Shown here piece by piece: positions 44,026 to 51,153 of a stretch of 64,000 bases of DNA. Position 1 is the first letter of the stretch. Each line of letters begins with the position of its first letter. The stretch comes from Pseudomonas nitroreducens NBRC 12694 (GTDB lineage Bacteria; Pseudomonadota; Gammaproteobacteria; Pseudomonadales; Pseudomonadaceae). Where the stretch lies: positions 248,001-312,000 of the forward strand of contig NZ_BDAI01000005.1 in NCBI RefSeq assembly GCF_002091755.1, in the 5' to 3' direction. Made by a program: the position numbers and the translations under genes. The notes below the pieces were generated by a model. The model made no database searches and was not told the DNA's origin. It was given only the letters and a program-made list of their open reading frames with translations.

Positions 44026-44919
44026 ATGCTGAGCAAACGCCATCTGCCGTCCATGACCGCCCTGCAATGCTTCGAAGCGGTGGCTCGGCACCTGAGTTTC
44101 ACCCGTGCTTCCGAAGAGCTGAACCTGACCCAGAGCGCGGTCAGCAAGCAGGTGGCTCAGCTGGAAGAGATGCTCCAGCACCTGCTGTTCCGTCGCGTGC
44201 GACGCCGCCTGCAATTAACCCCGGCGGGAGACCTGTACCTGGTGGAAGTGCGCAAGATCCTCACCCAGGTGGAGATGTCCACCCACTACCTGCTCTCCTA
44301 TGGCGGCGAGACTGAAGTACTGCGCGTGGCCACACCACCGACCTTCGGCGCACGCTGGCTGATCCCGCGGCTGAACGGTTGGCGTCATCGCCACCCGAAC
44401 ATCCACCTCGACCTGCGCCAGGAGCTGGAGCCCGGGGACCTGCTGCAATCGCGCTGCGACATCGCCTTCTTCTTCGGCGCCGGCACCCTGCCCGGCGCGG
44501 AGTGCATGGCGCTGTTCGGCGAAGAGATGGTGCCGGTGTGCTCACCAACGATCCTGCCGGCACAGCCGCTGAGCGAGCCGACGCAATTGGCCGACCTTGT
44601 CCTGCTGCAGAACGCCACGCGCCAGGAGGCCTGGCACGAGTGGTTCCTCAGCCTCGGCCAGCACAGCGAGCACAGCTACCACGGGCCGCGCTTCGACACG
44701 TTCTACATGTGCATCCGCGCCGCCCAGGCCGGTTGCGGCGTGGCGCTGCTGCCGCGCTTCCTGGTGGAAGAGGAACTGAGCGAGGGCAAGCTGGTGATCG
44801 CCTGGGAGCACGGGCTGCAAAGTCGCAGCGGGTATTACCTGGCGTACCCCGAACATGCAGCGGCGGTGCCCAAGATCAGGGCGTTCGTGGAGTGGATTGG
44901 GGAGCGGATGGAGGGGTGA
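44026..44919 (+). CDS. amaR: LysR-family regulator of amaBA
   Basis: A 297-residue LysR transcription factor. The winged helix-turn-helix is in the first 60 residues (FEAVARHLSFTRASEELNLTQSAVSKQVAQLEE); the co-inducer domain follows. It is divergent from amaB with 120 bases between starts, the classic layout for a regulator of the amaBA operon, as in P. putida. An inverted pair ACGGAATG (43935-43942) / CATTCCGT (43998-44005) in this gap could be part of its operator. Confidence 0.85.
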   Translation: MLSKRHLPSMTALQCFEAVARHLSFTRASEELNLTQSAVSKQVAQLEEMLQHLLFRRVRRRLQLTPAGDLYLVEVRKILTQVEMSTHYLLSYGGETEVLRVATPPTFGARWLIPRLNGWRHRHPNIHLDLRQELEPGDLLQSRCDIAFFFGAGTLPGAECMALFGEEMVPVCSPTILPAQPLSEPTQLADLVLLQNATRQEAWHEWFLSLGQHSEHSYHGPRFDTFYMCIRAAQAGCGVALLPRFLVEEELSEGKLVIAWEHGLQSRSGYYLAYPEHAAAVPKIRAFVEWIGERMEG

Positions 44920-44954
44920 GGGGGCCGCAAGGCTCAGGACTGTCCGGAGCCGCC

Positions 44955-45647
44955 CTAAACCAACAAACTCCGATCAAACATGAACGCCCCCTCCCCCTGC
45001 GGCGTGAAGCGCAATACATGCTGCGGTCGCCCCATGGGTGGCTGGTGACGTTCACCGGTGTCTTGTACCCAGCCCGCCGCTTTCATCCGCTCCAACCGCC
45101 CGCGCAGGCTGGAATGCTGGATTTCCTCGCCAATGGAAAGCTCGAAGGCCTTCAGCGCCTCCGCCACGGTGAAGCGCTCCGGCAACAGGTGCAGCGGCAA
45201 CGCGCTGTACACCGACTTGCTGGCCAGCCGCTCACAGGCCTGCTGCACCAGATGGGCATGGTCGAAGGGCAAGGCCAGGCGCTCGCCGCGCACGGCGTCG
45301 AGCGGCACGAAGTCGAGATCGTCGGCGGCCAGTTCGGTCTCCGGCGCCACCAGCACGAGATAGAACACGCTCAGTGACCAGCCGCGCGGGTCGCGCACTG
45401 CGTTGCCGACCGTGGCCACCTGCTCCATGTACGCCGGCTGCACCCGCGCCTTCTCGCGCAACGCGCGCAGAGCCGCATCGTCCAGGCCGTGATCCGCGCA
45501 GCGGCCGTTGATCAGCACGCCGGGCAACGCCCACTGCCCCTCGAACGGCCCGTGGGCGCGACGGATTAGCAGCAGTTCCAGCCCGCGCTCCGGGTTCAGG
45601 CGCAGCGCCACGATATCCACGGTGGCCAGCACTTCAGCGGTACTCAT
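44955..45647 (-). CDS. nrtR: NUDIX-type transcriptional regulator NrtR
   Basis: A 230-residue regulator combining a catalytically degenerate NUDIX sensor domain (start MSTAEVLATVDIVALRLNPE; GQWALPGVLING region) with a C-terminal winged helix (LPERFTVAEALKAFELSIGE). NrtR repressors sense ADP-ribose or NAD status and control NAD salvage genes. It is divergent from pncA-pncB-nadE, and a dyad in the shared gap is the probable operator. Confidence 0.88.
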   Translation of the reverse strand: MSTAEVLATVDIVALRLNPERGLELLLIRRAHGPFEGQWALPGVLINGRCADHGLDDAALRALREKARVQPAYMEQVATVGNAVRDPRGWSLSVFYLVLVAPETELAADDLDFVPLDAVRGERLALPFDHAHLVQQACERLASKSVYSALPLHLLPERFTVAEALKAFELSIGEEIQHSSLRGRLERMKAAGWVQDTGERHQPPMGRPQHVLRFTPQGEGAFMFDRSLLV

Positions 45648-45756
45648 CGAAGCTCCTTGAAAAGGTTTTCGCCGGGGAAAATCCTGCGACTTATTTCATC
45701 ACGCATAGAAAGCATCTTCCACTGCCGATCATTTCCGTTATTTTTACTTGACGACT

Positions 45757-45775
45757 TATTTCACGTCGTGAATTA
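45757..45775. promoter_or_regulatory. Putative NrtR operator
   Basis: TATTTCACGTCGTGAATTA is a 19-base dyad centred on 45766 with a single mismatched pair. GACTTATTTCA at 45753-45763 also occurs at 45688-45698, so a second, weaker half-site may exist near the nrtR start. Position between nrtR and pncA fits NrtR control. Confidence 0.55.
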
Positions 45776-45816
45776 TGTAGTCACGACAGGCCACCAACGG
45801 TCAAGCGGAGGCTTCC

Positions 45817-46464
45817 ATGAACCTGATCGCCAGCTTCGATGTAGATGCCCAGAAGGGCTTCACCCCGCTCTGCCCCAACGAACTGCCGGTGCCCGGCGGC
45901 GATGCCATCGGCGGCGCCCTGAACCTTCTGGCCCAGCGCGCCAGCCTGCGCCTGGGCAGCAAGGACGCGCACACTGCGCAAGCGCCCTGGGTAGTGAGCG
46001 AGCCGGCACAGATGCTGCAGCCGCTCTCCCTGCCCAACGCCGACCTCACCTGGGTCAGCCACTGTGTGCCGGGCACGCCGGGCTTCGAACTGCTGGACGA
46101 ACTGCCCCAACCGATGGACTACGACTTCTTCATCTGGAAAGGCGTCGAGCCGGATCTGCACCCCTACGGTGCGTGCTACCACGACCTGGCGGAACGGCGC
46201 AGTACCGGAGCCATCGAGTACCTGCGGCAGAACGCGGTCAGCCACGTACTGGTGGGCGGCCTGGCGCTGGACTACTGCGTCAAGACCACCGCACTGCAAC
46301 TGCGCCGCGCCGGCTTCCAGGTGCTGCTGTACCTGCCGGCCTGCCGCGCCATCGCGGAGGAAACCGCCAGGGCCGCCTGCGCCGAGATGCGCGCCGCCGG
46401 GGTCACCCTCTGCGCGGACGAGAACGAGCTGGACGAGGCCCTCATGGGCATCAGGGAGAATTGA
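45817..46464 (+). CDS. pncA: Nicotinamidase PncA
   Basis: A 215-residue nicotinamidase converting nicotinamide to nicotinate. The catalytic triad can be read as D10 (DAQKGF), K108 (FIWKG) and C154 (GLALDYCVKTTA). It is first in the NAD salvage operon pncA-pncB-nadE. GGAGG precedes the ATG. The pncB ATG follows the stop after two bases. Confidence 0.92.
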   Translation: MNLIASFDVDAQKGFTPLCPNELPVPGGDAIGGALNLLAQRASLRLGSKDAHTAQAPWVVSEPAQMLQPLSLPNADLTWVSHCVPGTPGFELLDELPQPMDYDFFIWKGVEPDLHPYGACYHDLAERRSTGAIEYLRQNAVSHVLVGGLALDYCVKTTALQLRRAGFQVLLYLPACRAIAEETARAACAEMRAAGVTLCADENELDEALMGIREN

Positions 46465-46466
46465 TC

Positions 46467-47666
46467 ATGGCCGAAAGCGTGTTTGCCGAGAGCATCGTGC
46501 AGAACCTGCTGGACACCGACTTCTACAAGCTGACGATGATGCAGGCGGTGCTGCACAACTACCCCAACGCCGAAGTGGAGTGGGAATTCCGTTGCCGCAA
46601 CGCCGAGGACCTGCGCCCGTACCTGGCGGAAATCCGCTACCAGATCGAGCGCCTGGCCGAGCTGGAGGCTACGCCGGACCAGTTGGCCTTTCTCGAACGC
46701 ATCCCGTTCATCAAGCCGGACTTCATCCGCTTCCTCAGCCTGTTCCGCTTCAACCTGCGCTACGTGCACACCAGCATCGAGGACGACCAACTGGCCATCC
46801 GCCTGCGCGGGCCGTGGCTGCATGTGATCCTCTTCGAAGTGCCGCTGCTGGCCATCGTCAGCGAAGTGCGCAACCGCTATCGCTACCGCGAGGTAGTGCT
46901 GGAGCAGGTCGGCGAGCAGCTCTACCGCAAGCTCGACTGGCTTGCCGGCAATGCCAGCAAAGAGGAGCTGAAGGAGTTCCAGGTGGCGGACTTCGGTACC
47001 CGCCGGCGCTTTTCCTACCGCACCCAGGAAGAAGTCGTACACATCTTGAAGCGCGACTTCCCTGGCCGCTTCGTCGGCACCAGCAACGTCCACCTGGCCC
47101 GCGAGTTCGACGTGAAACCGATCGGCACCATGGCCCACGAATGGCTGATGGCACACCAACAGCTCGGCCCACGGCTGATCGACAGCCAGATCGCCGCGCT
47201 GGACTGCTGGGTGCGCGAGTACCGCGGTCAATTGGGCATCGCGCTCACCGACTGCATTACCATGGACGCCTTCCTCAGCGACTTCGACCTGTACTTCGCC
47301 AAGCTCTTCGACGGCCTGCGCCATGACTCCGGCGACCCGCTGGTCTGGGCCGAGAAGGCCATCGCCCATTACCGCCGGCTAGGGATCGACCCGATGACCA
47401 AGACCCTGGTGTTCTCCGACGGTCTCGACCTGCCCAAGGCGTTGCAGCTCTTCCGTGCATTGCGTGGCAAGATCAACACCAGCTTCGGTATCGGTACCAA
47501 CCTGACCTGCGACATCCCCGGGGTGGAACCGATGAACATCGTGCTCAAGATGACGGCCTGCAACGGCCACCCCGTGGCGAAGATTTCCGACACACCCGGC
47601 AAGACCCAATGCCGCGACGAGAATTTCGTCGCCTACCTGCGCCATGTGTTCAAGGTGCCGGTGTAA
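46467..47666 (+). CDS. pncB: Nicotinate phosphoribosyltransferase PncB
   Basis: A 399-residue enzyme making nicotinate mononucleotide from nicotinate and PRPP. It starts MAESVFAESIVQNLLDTDFYK with the family DTDFYKLTMMQAVLHNYP motif, has GLRHDSGDPLVWAEK in the catalytic region and FGIGTNLTCDIPGVEPMN in the phosphate-binding region. The start at 46467 is two bases after the pncA stop. Confidence 0.95.
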   Translation: MAESVFAESIVQNLLDTDFYKLTMMQAVLHNYPNAEVEWEFRCRNAEDLRPYLAEIRYQIERLAELEATPDQLAFLERIPFIKPDFIRFLSLFRFNLRYVHTSIEDDQLAIRLRGPWLHVILFEVPLLAIVSEVRNRYRYREVVLEQVGEQLYRKLDWLAGNASKEELKEFQVADFGTRRRFSYRTQEEVVHILKRDFPGRFVGTSNVHLAREFDVKPIGTMAHEWLMAHQQLGPRLIDSQIAALDCWVREYRGQLGIALTDCITMDAFLSDFDLYFAKLFDGLRHDSGDPLVWAEKAIAHYRRLGIDPMTKTLVFSDGLDLPKALQLFRALRGKINTSFGIGTNLTCDIPGVEPMNIVLKMTACNGHPVAKISDTPGKTQCRDENFVAYLRHVFKVPV

Positions 47667-47697
47667 CCCTTTTCGCATCCGACCAGGAGCCCATCAG

Positions 47698-48525
47698 ATG
47701 AAAGACAGACAGGCCGCCATCGCCAGAGAACTCAACGTGCAGCCGCCCTTCCAGTCCGACGCCGAGCTGCAGGCCGAGATCCAGCGCCGCATTCGTTTCA
47801 TCCAGGACTGCCTGAAGGGTTCGGGGATGAAGACCCTGGTGCTGGGCATCAGTGGCGGCGTCGACTCGCTCACCGCCGGCATGCTCTGCCAGCGCGCCGT
47901 GGAAGGCCTGCGCACCGAGACCGGCAACCAGGACTACCGCTTCCTCGCCGTGCGCCTGCCCTACAACGTCCAGGGTGACGAACAGGACGCCCAGGACTCG
48001 GTGGACTGCATCGCCCCGGACGAGCGCCACACCGTGAACATCGGCCCGTCGGTCCAGGCGCTGGCGGCGGAAACCCAGGCGCTGGAAGGCCTGGCGCCGG
48101 CCACCCGCGATTTCGCCCTGGGCAACACCAAGGCGCGGATTCGCATGGTCGCCCAGTACACCATCGCCAATGCCCGCGCCGGCCTGGTGGTCGGCACCGA
48201 CCACGCCGCCGAGGCAGTGATGGGCTTCTTCACCAAGTTCGGCGACGGCGCCTGCGACCTCGCCCCGCTCACCGGCCTGGTGAAGAACCAGGTGCGCAGC
48301 ATCGCCCGCAGCCTGGGCGCGCCGGAGCATCTGGTGGAGAAGGTGCCGACTGCGGACCTCGAAGACCTCGCCCCCGGCAAGCCGGACGAGCATTCCCACG
48401 GTGTGACCTACAAGGAAATCGACGCTTTCCTGCACGGCCAGGAGGTCAGCCAGGAAGCCTTCGACATCATCGTCCGCACCTTCGAGAAGACCCATCACAA
48501 GCGCGCCCTGCCGACCGCCCCGTAA
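47698..48525 (+). CDS. nadE: Ammonia-dependent NAD synthetase NadE
   Basis: A 275-residue ATP pyrophosphatase-type synthetase. The PP-loop SGGVDS is at residues 52-57. Other family segments: NTKARIRMVAQYTIANARAG, VGTDHAAEAVMGFFTKFGDG, VPTADLEDLAPGKPDE. There is no N-terminal glutaminase domain, so it uses free ammonia, like E. coli NadE. The start at 47698 follows CAGGAG. Ammonia from the urease system of this window could feed it, but that is speculation. Confidence 0.94.
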   Translation: MKDRQAAIARELNVQPPFQSDAELQAEIQRRIRFIQDCLKGSGMKTLVLGISGGVDSLTAGMLCQRAVEGLRTETGNQDYRFLAVRLPYNVQGDEQDAQDSVDCIAPDERHTVNIGPSVQALAAETQALEGLAPATRDFALGNTKARIRMVAQYTIANARAGLVVGTDHAAEAVMGFFTKFGDGACDLAPLTGLVKNQVRSIARSLGAPEHLVEKVPTADLEDLAPGKPDEHSHGVTYKEIDAFLHGQEVSQEAFDIIVRTFEKTHHKRALPTAP

Positions 48526-48570
48526 GCCGTCGACAACCAGCGGCGCGGGAGAGGTCCTGCGCCGCCCGAC

Positions 48571-49197
48571 TCAATGCTGGGGAATGACGTAGCGCCAGAT
48601 GGCGATGAAGTGCAGCAGGCTGCCGGCGATCACGAACAGGTGCCAGATGCCGTGCCAGTGGCGGAAGCGGCTGTCATAGGCAAAGAAGATGATGCCGATG
48701 GTGTAGAAGGCCCCGCCGCCCACCAGCCAGGCGAAACCCGCGCCGCCCAGGGCGCGGTACAGCGGCCCGACCGCGATCAGCACGATCCAGCCCATCACCG
48801 CGTAGATGATGATCGACAGCACCCGCGCCTCGGAGCGCGGCTTGATCTCCTGCAGCATGCCGATCACCGCCATCGACCAGACGATGCCGAACAGCGTCCA
48901 GCCCCAGGGCCCCTTCAGCGTCACCAGGCAGAAGGGCGTATAGCTCCCCGCGATGAGCAGATAGATCGACAGGTGGTCGAGCTTGCGCAGGATCACCTTC
49001 GCCCGCCCGCGCACGCTGTGGTACAGCGTGGAGATGCTGTAGAGCAACAGCAGCGTCGTTCCATAGATCGCCACGCTGACGATGCGCAGCGGCTCGCCCA
49101 GCAGGCTGGTGGCGACCAGCAGCCAGATGCCGCCCACCAGCGCCAGCAAGGCACCGATCAGGTGGGTCCAGGCGTTGAAGCGTTCACCGTGGTACAT
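48571..49197 (-). CDS. Hemolysin III family membrane protein (YqfA type)
   Basis: A 208-residue seven-helix membrane protein of the hemolysin III/PAQR family. It starts MYHGERFNAWTHLIGALLAL, then the conserved STLYHSVRGRAKVILRKLDH and the C-terminal FRHWHGIWHLFVIAGSLLHF with the metal-binding histidines. GGGGGA precedes the start at 49197, so I reject the ATG five codons upstream. Function in bacteria is poorly defined. Confidence 0.87.
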   Translation of the reverse strand: MYHGERFNAWTHLIGALLALVGGIWLLVATSLLGEPLRIVSVAIYGTTLLLLYSISTLYHSVRGRAKVILRKLDHLSIYLLIAGSYTPFCLVTLKGPWGWTLFGIVWSMAVIGMLQEIKPRSEARVLSIIIYAVMGWIVLIAVGPLYRALGGAGFAWLVGGGAFYTIGIIFFAYDSRFRHWHGIWHLFVIAGSLLHFIAIWRYVIPQH

Positions 49198-49265
49198 GGG
49201 TCCCCCATTCAAATTCCAGCAACCGACACCCTGACTTCGTTTTTTGAACTAAAAAGCGTGAAATA

Positions 49266-49292
49266 AAAAGCCCGACCAATAGTCGGGCTTTT
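49266..49292 (-). terminator. Terminator downstream of azu
   Basis: AAAAGCCCGAC-CAATA-GTCGGGCTTTT is a perfect 11-bp stem with A and T runs on both sides, so it can terminate in either direction. It lies 30 bases after the azurin stop. Confidence 0.9.
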
Positions 49293-49321
49293 CGAATCAC
49301 AGGCTTTTTAGCAAAGCCGGA

Positions 49322-49768
49322 TCACTTCAGGGTGAGGGTGCCCTTCATCATGGCCGAGTGGCCCGGGAAGGAGCAGAAGAAGGTGTACTGCTCGCCTTCC
49401 TTGAGCTTGGAAACGTCGAAGCTCACCGAATCCTTCTCGCCGGAGCCGATGATCTTGGTGTGGGCGATGACGCGAGTGTCGCCGTCTTTCACGTAGTTCT
49501 TGTCCAGACCAGCGGCCATACCGTCGGTCACCACGCCCTGCATGTCGCCGGCGGTGGTCAGTACCCAGTTATGGCCCATGACATTCTTCGGCAGGCTGCC
49601 CGGGTGGGAGAGGTTCACGGTGAAGGTCTTGCAGCTCTTGTCGACGCTGATGGCGTTGGTGCTGAACTGCATCTGGTCGTTGCCCTGGATGTCCACGGAG
49701 CATTCGGCGGCCAGCAGCGGGGCACTGAACAGGCCAAGCAGGGATACAGCGGCGAGTTTACGGAACAT
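49322..49768 (-). CDS. azu: Azurin
   Basis: A 148-residue precursor of the periplasmic blue copper protein. Signal peptide of 20 residues (MFRKLAAVSLLGLFSAPLLA), then mature AECSVDIQGND of 128 residues. The copper ligands are all in place: mature H46 (NVMGHNW), C112 and H117 (FFCSFPGH) and M121 (SAMMKG). The C3-C26 disulfide cysteines are also present. It transfers electrons in denitrification and stress responses. AGGAGG precedes the ATG. Confidence 0.98.
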   Translation of the reverse strand: MFRKLAAVSLLGLFSAPLLAAECSVDIQGNDQMQFSTNAISVDKSCKTFTVNLSHPGSLPKNVMGHNWVLTTAGDMQGVVTDGMAAGLDKNYVKDGDTRVIAHTKIIGSGEKDSVSFDVSKLKEGEQYTFFCSFPGHSAMMKGTLTLK

Positions 49769-49839
49769 GACATGCCTCCTAGGCAGGTTGGGCGGAGAAT
49801 CCTGAAGGGGAAGACTGCCCGAAGGCGATCCGGGTTCCC

Positions 49840-49853
49840 CTGATCTGCATCAA
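49840..49853 (-). promoter_or_regulatory. Anr box upstream of azu
   Basis: On the minus strand TTGAT-GCAG-ATCAG matches the Anr/Fnr consensus TTGAT-N4-ATCAA with one change, about 75 bases upstream of the azurin start. Anr control of azu is known in P. aeruginosa. Confidence 0.65.
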
Positions 49854-49976
49854 TGGCCATCGGCCACGAGCCAAGCTTCAAACTGTCTATTAGGTCGATC
49901 GGCAGGATCAACGAGGCAGAACAGCGCACCCCGCCTAGCATAGACGCCATCCCCCGGCCCAACAGGAGTTAGCGCC

Positions 49977-50081
49977 ATGCACCGTCTTCCGATGTTACAA
50001 AGCCAGTTGCTGCGAAACCTGCTCGCCTGCTACGCACTCGGCACCTGCGGCGGGGGCGGCCGACGAGCTGAAATGGACTAG
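49977..50081 (+). CDS. Possible 34-residue small protein
   Basis: MHRLPMLQSQLLRNLLACYA... to TAG at 50079-50081. AGGAG (49963-49967) is well placed for this ATG. The sequence has a short hydrophobic stretch and a Gly/Arg-rich end. It may be a real small protein, a leader peptide or a remnant of a longer gene. Low certainty. Confidence 0.3.
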   Translation: MHRLPMLQSQLLRNLLACYALGTCGGGGRRAEMD

Positions 50082-50161
50082 GAAAATTCGGACTTGGTCG
50101 CACTCGAGGCTGCCGCTACCCTGACGGCCTGCAAAACGAGGCAGCCAATCGAGGAAGTTCC

Positions 50162-50749
50162 ATGCCCTTGCGTTCCATCTGCGTATTCTGCGGCGCCAGC
50201 CCCGGCGCCACCCCTATCTACCAGGAAGCCGCCGAAGCCCTCGGCCGTCACCTCGCCGAGAACGGCATCCAGCTGGTCTATGGCGGGGGGGCCGTGGGCC
50301 TGATGGGCATGGTCGCCAATGCCGCGCTGGCCGCCGGCGGCGAAGTCATCGGCATCATCCCGCAGAGCCTGAAGGACGCCGAAGTCGGCCACAGCGGCCT
50401 GACGCGCCTGGAAGTGGTCGACGGCATGCACGCGCGCAAGGCCCGCATGGCGGAGCTGAGCGACGCTTTCATCGCCCTGCCCGGTGGCCTGGGTACCCTG
50501 GAAGAGCTGTTCGAAGTCTGGACCTGGGGCCAGCTCGGCTACCATGCAAAGCCCCTGGGCCTGCTGGAGGTGAACGGCTTCTTCGACCCGCTGCTGGCGT
50601 TCCTCGACCACCTGGTGCAGGAGCGCTTCGTGCGCCAGCCCCATCGCGACATGCTGCAGCGCGCCGCCTCGCCCGCTGAACTGGTCGATGCCCTGGCCGC
50701 GTGGAAGCCCCTGGCGGCGCCCAAGTGGGTGGATCGCACGCCGACTTGA
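50162..50749 (+). CDS. LOG family protein (cytokinin riboside 5'-monophosphate phosphoribohydrolase-like)
   Basis: A 195-residue Rossmann-like nucleotide hydrolase. Hallmarks are VFCGASPG near the start, GGGAVGLMG, and the active-site motif PGGLGTLEELFEVWTWGQLG. Family members release the base from nucleoside monophosphates. GAGGAAG precedes the ATG. The same gene follows azu in P. aeruginosa (from memory). Confidence 0.9.
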   Translation: MPLRSICVFCGASPGATPIYQEAAEALGRHLAENGIQLVYGGGAVGLMGMVANAALAAGGEVIGIIPQSLKDAEVGHSGLTRLEVVDGMHARKARMAELSDAFIALPGGLGTLEELFEVWTWGQLGYHAKPLGLLEVNGFFDPLLAFLDHLVQERFVRQPHRDMLQRAASPAELVDALAAWKPLAAPKWVDRTPT

Positions 50750-50756
50750 CGCACCG

Positions 50757-51152
50757 CTACCAGCAGCGCTCCGAGGCCGCGCCACGGAGCCCGCTGCTGG
50801 CCAGCGTGAGTGTTCCGCAATCATCGCCCGCCATGCTGCCCTGAGGTTCGGCCATCAGCGTGAAGCTCGCGGACTCCGGCTCGTCGGCGAAGCCCAGGCG
50901 ATAGCGCGCCGGCCCGTTTCGTGGTGAATGCTGATACGGCAGGGCCGCACCCACGTAGCTGCCATGGCTGGTGTGATAGCGCTCCAGGTACTGCGCCAAT
51001 TCCACCAGGGATTTTTGTGCATCCACCCGGTGAGCCCGGCGAATATAATCCTGGTAGGTCGGTACCGCGATGGCCAGCAGGATGCCGATCAGCGCTACTG
51101 TCGTGAGCATTTCCGGCAGCGTGAAACCATTGCGACGCACGGCAGACTTCAT
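50757..51152 (-). CDS. pilE: Type IV pilus minor pilin PilE
   Basis: A 131-residue minor pilin. The prepilin peptidase site is NG-FTLPEMLTTVALIGILLA: glycine at -1, phenylalanine at +1 and glutamate at +5, with proline at +4 where isoleucine or valine is usual. The globular domain contains the YQDYIRRAHRVDAQKSLVELAQYLERY segment typical of PilE/TT_0854-like pilins and a C-terminal cysteine pair. It is last in the pilV-W-X-Y1-E operon. Confidence 0.87.
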   Translation of the reverse strand: MKSAVRRNGFTLPEMLTTVALIGILLAIAVPTYQDYIRRAHRVDAQKSLVELAQYLERYHTSHGSYVGAALPYQHSPRNGPARYRLGFADEPESASFTLMAEPQGSMAGDDCGTLTLASSGLRGAASERCW

Positions 51153-51153
51153 C

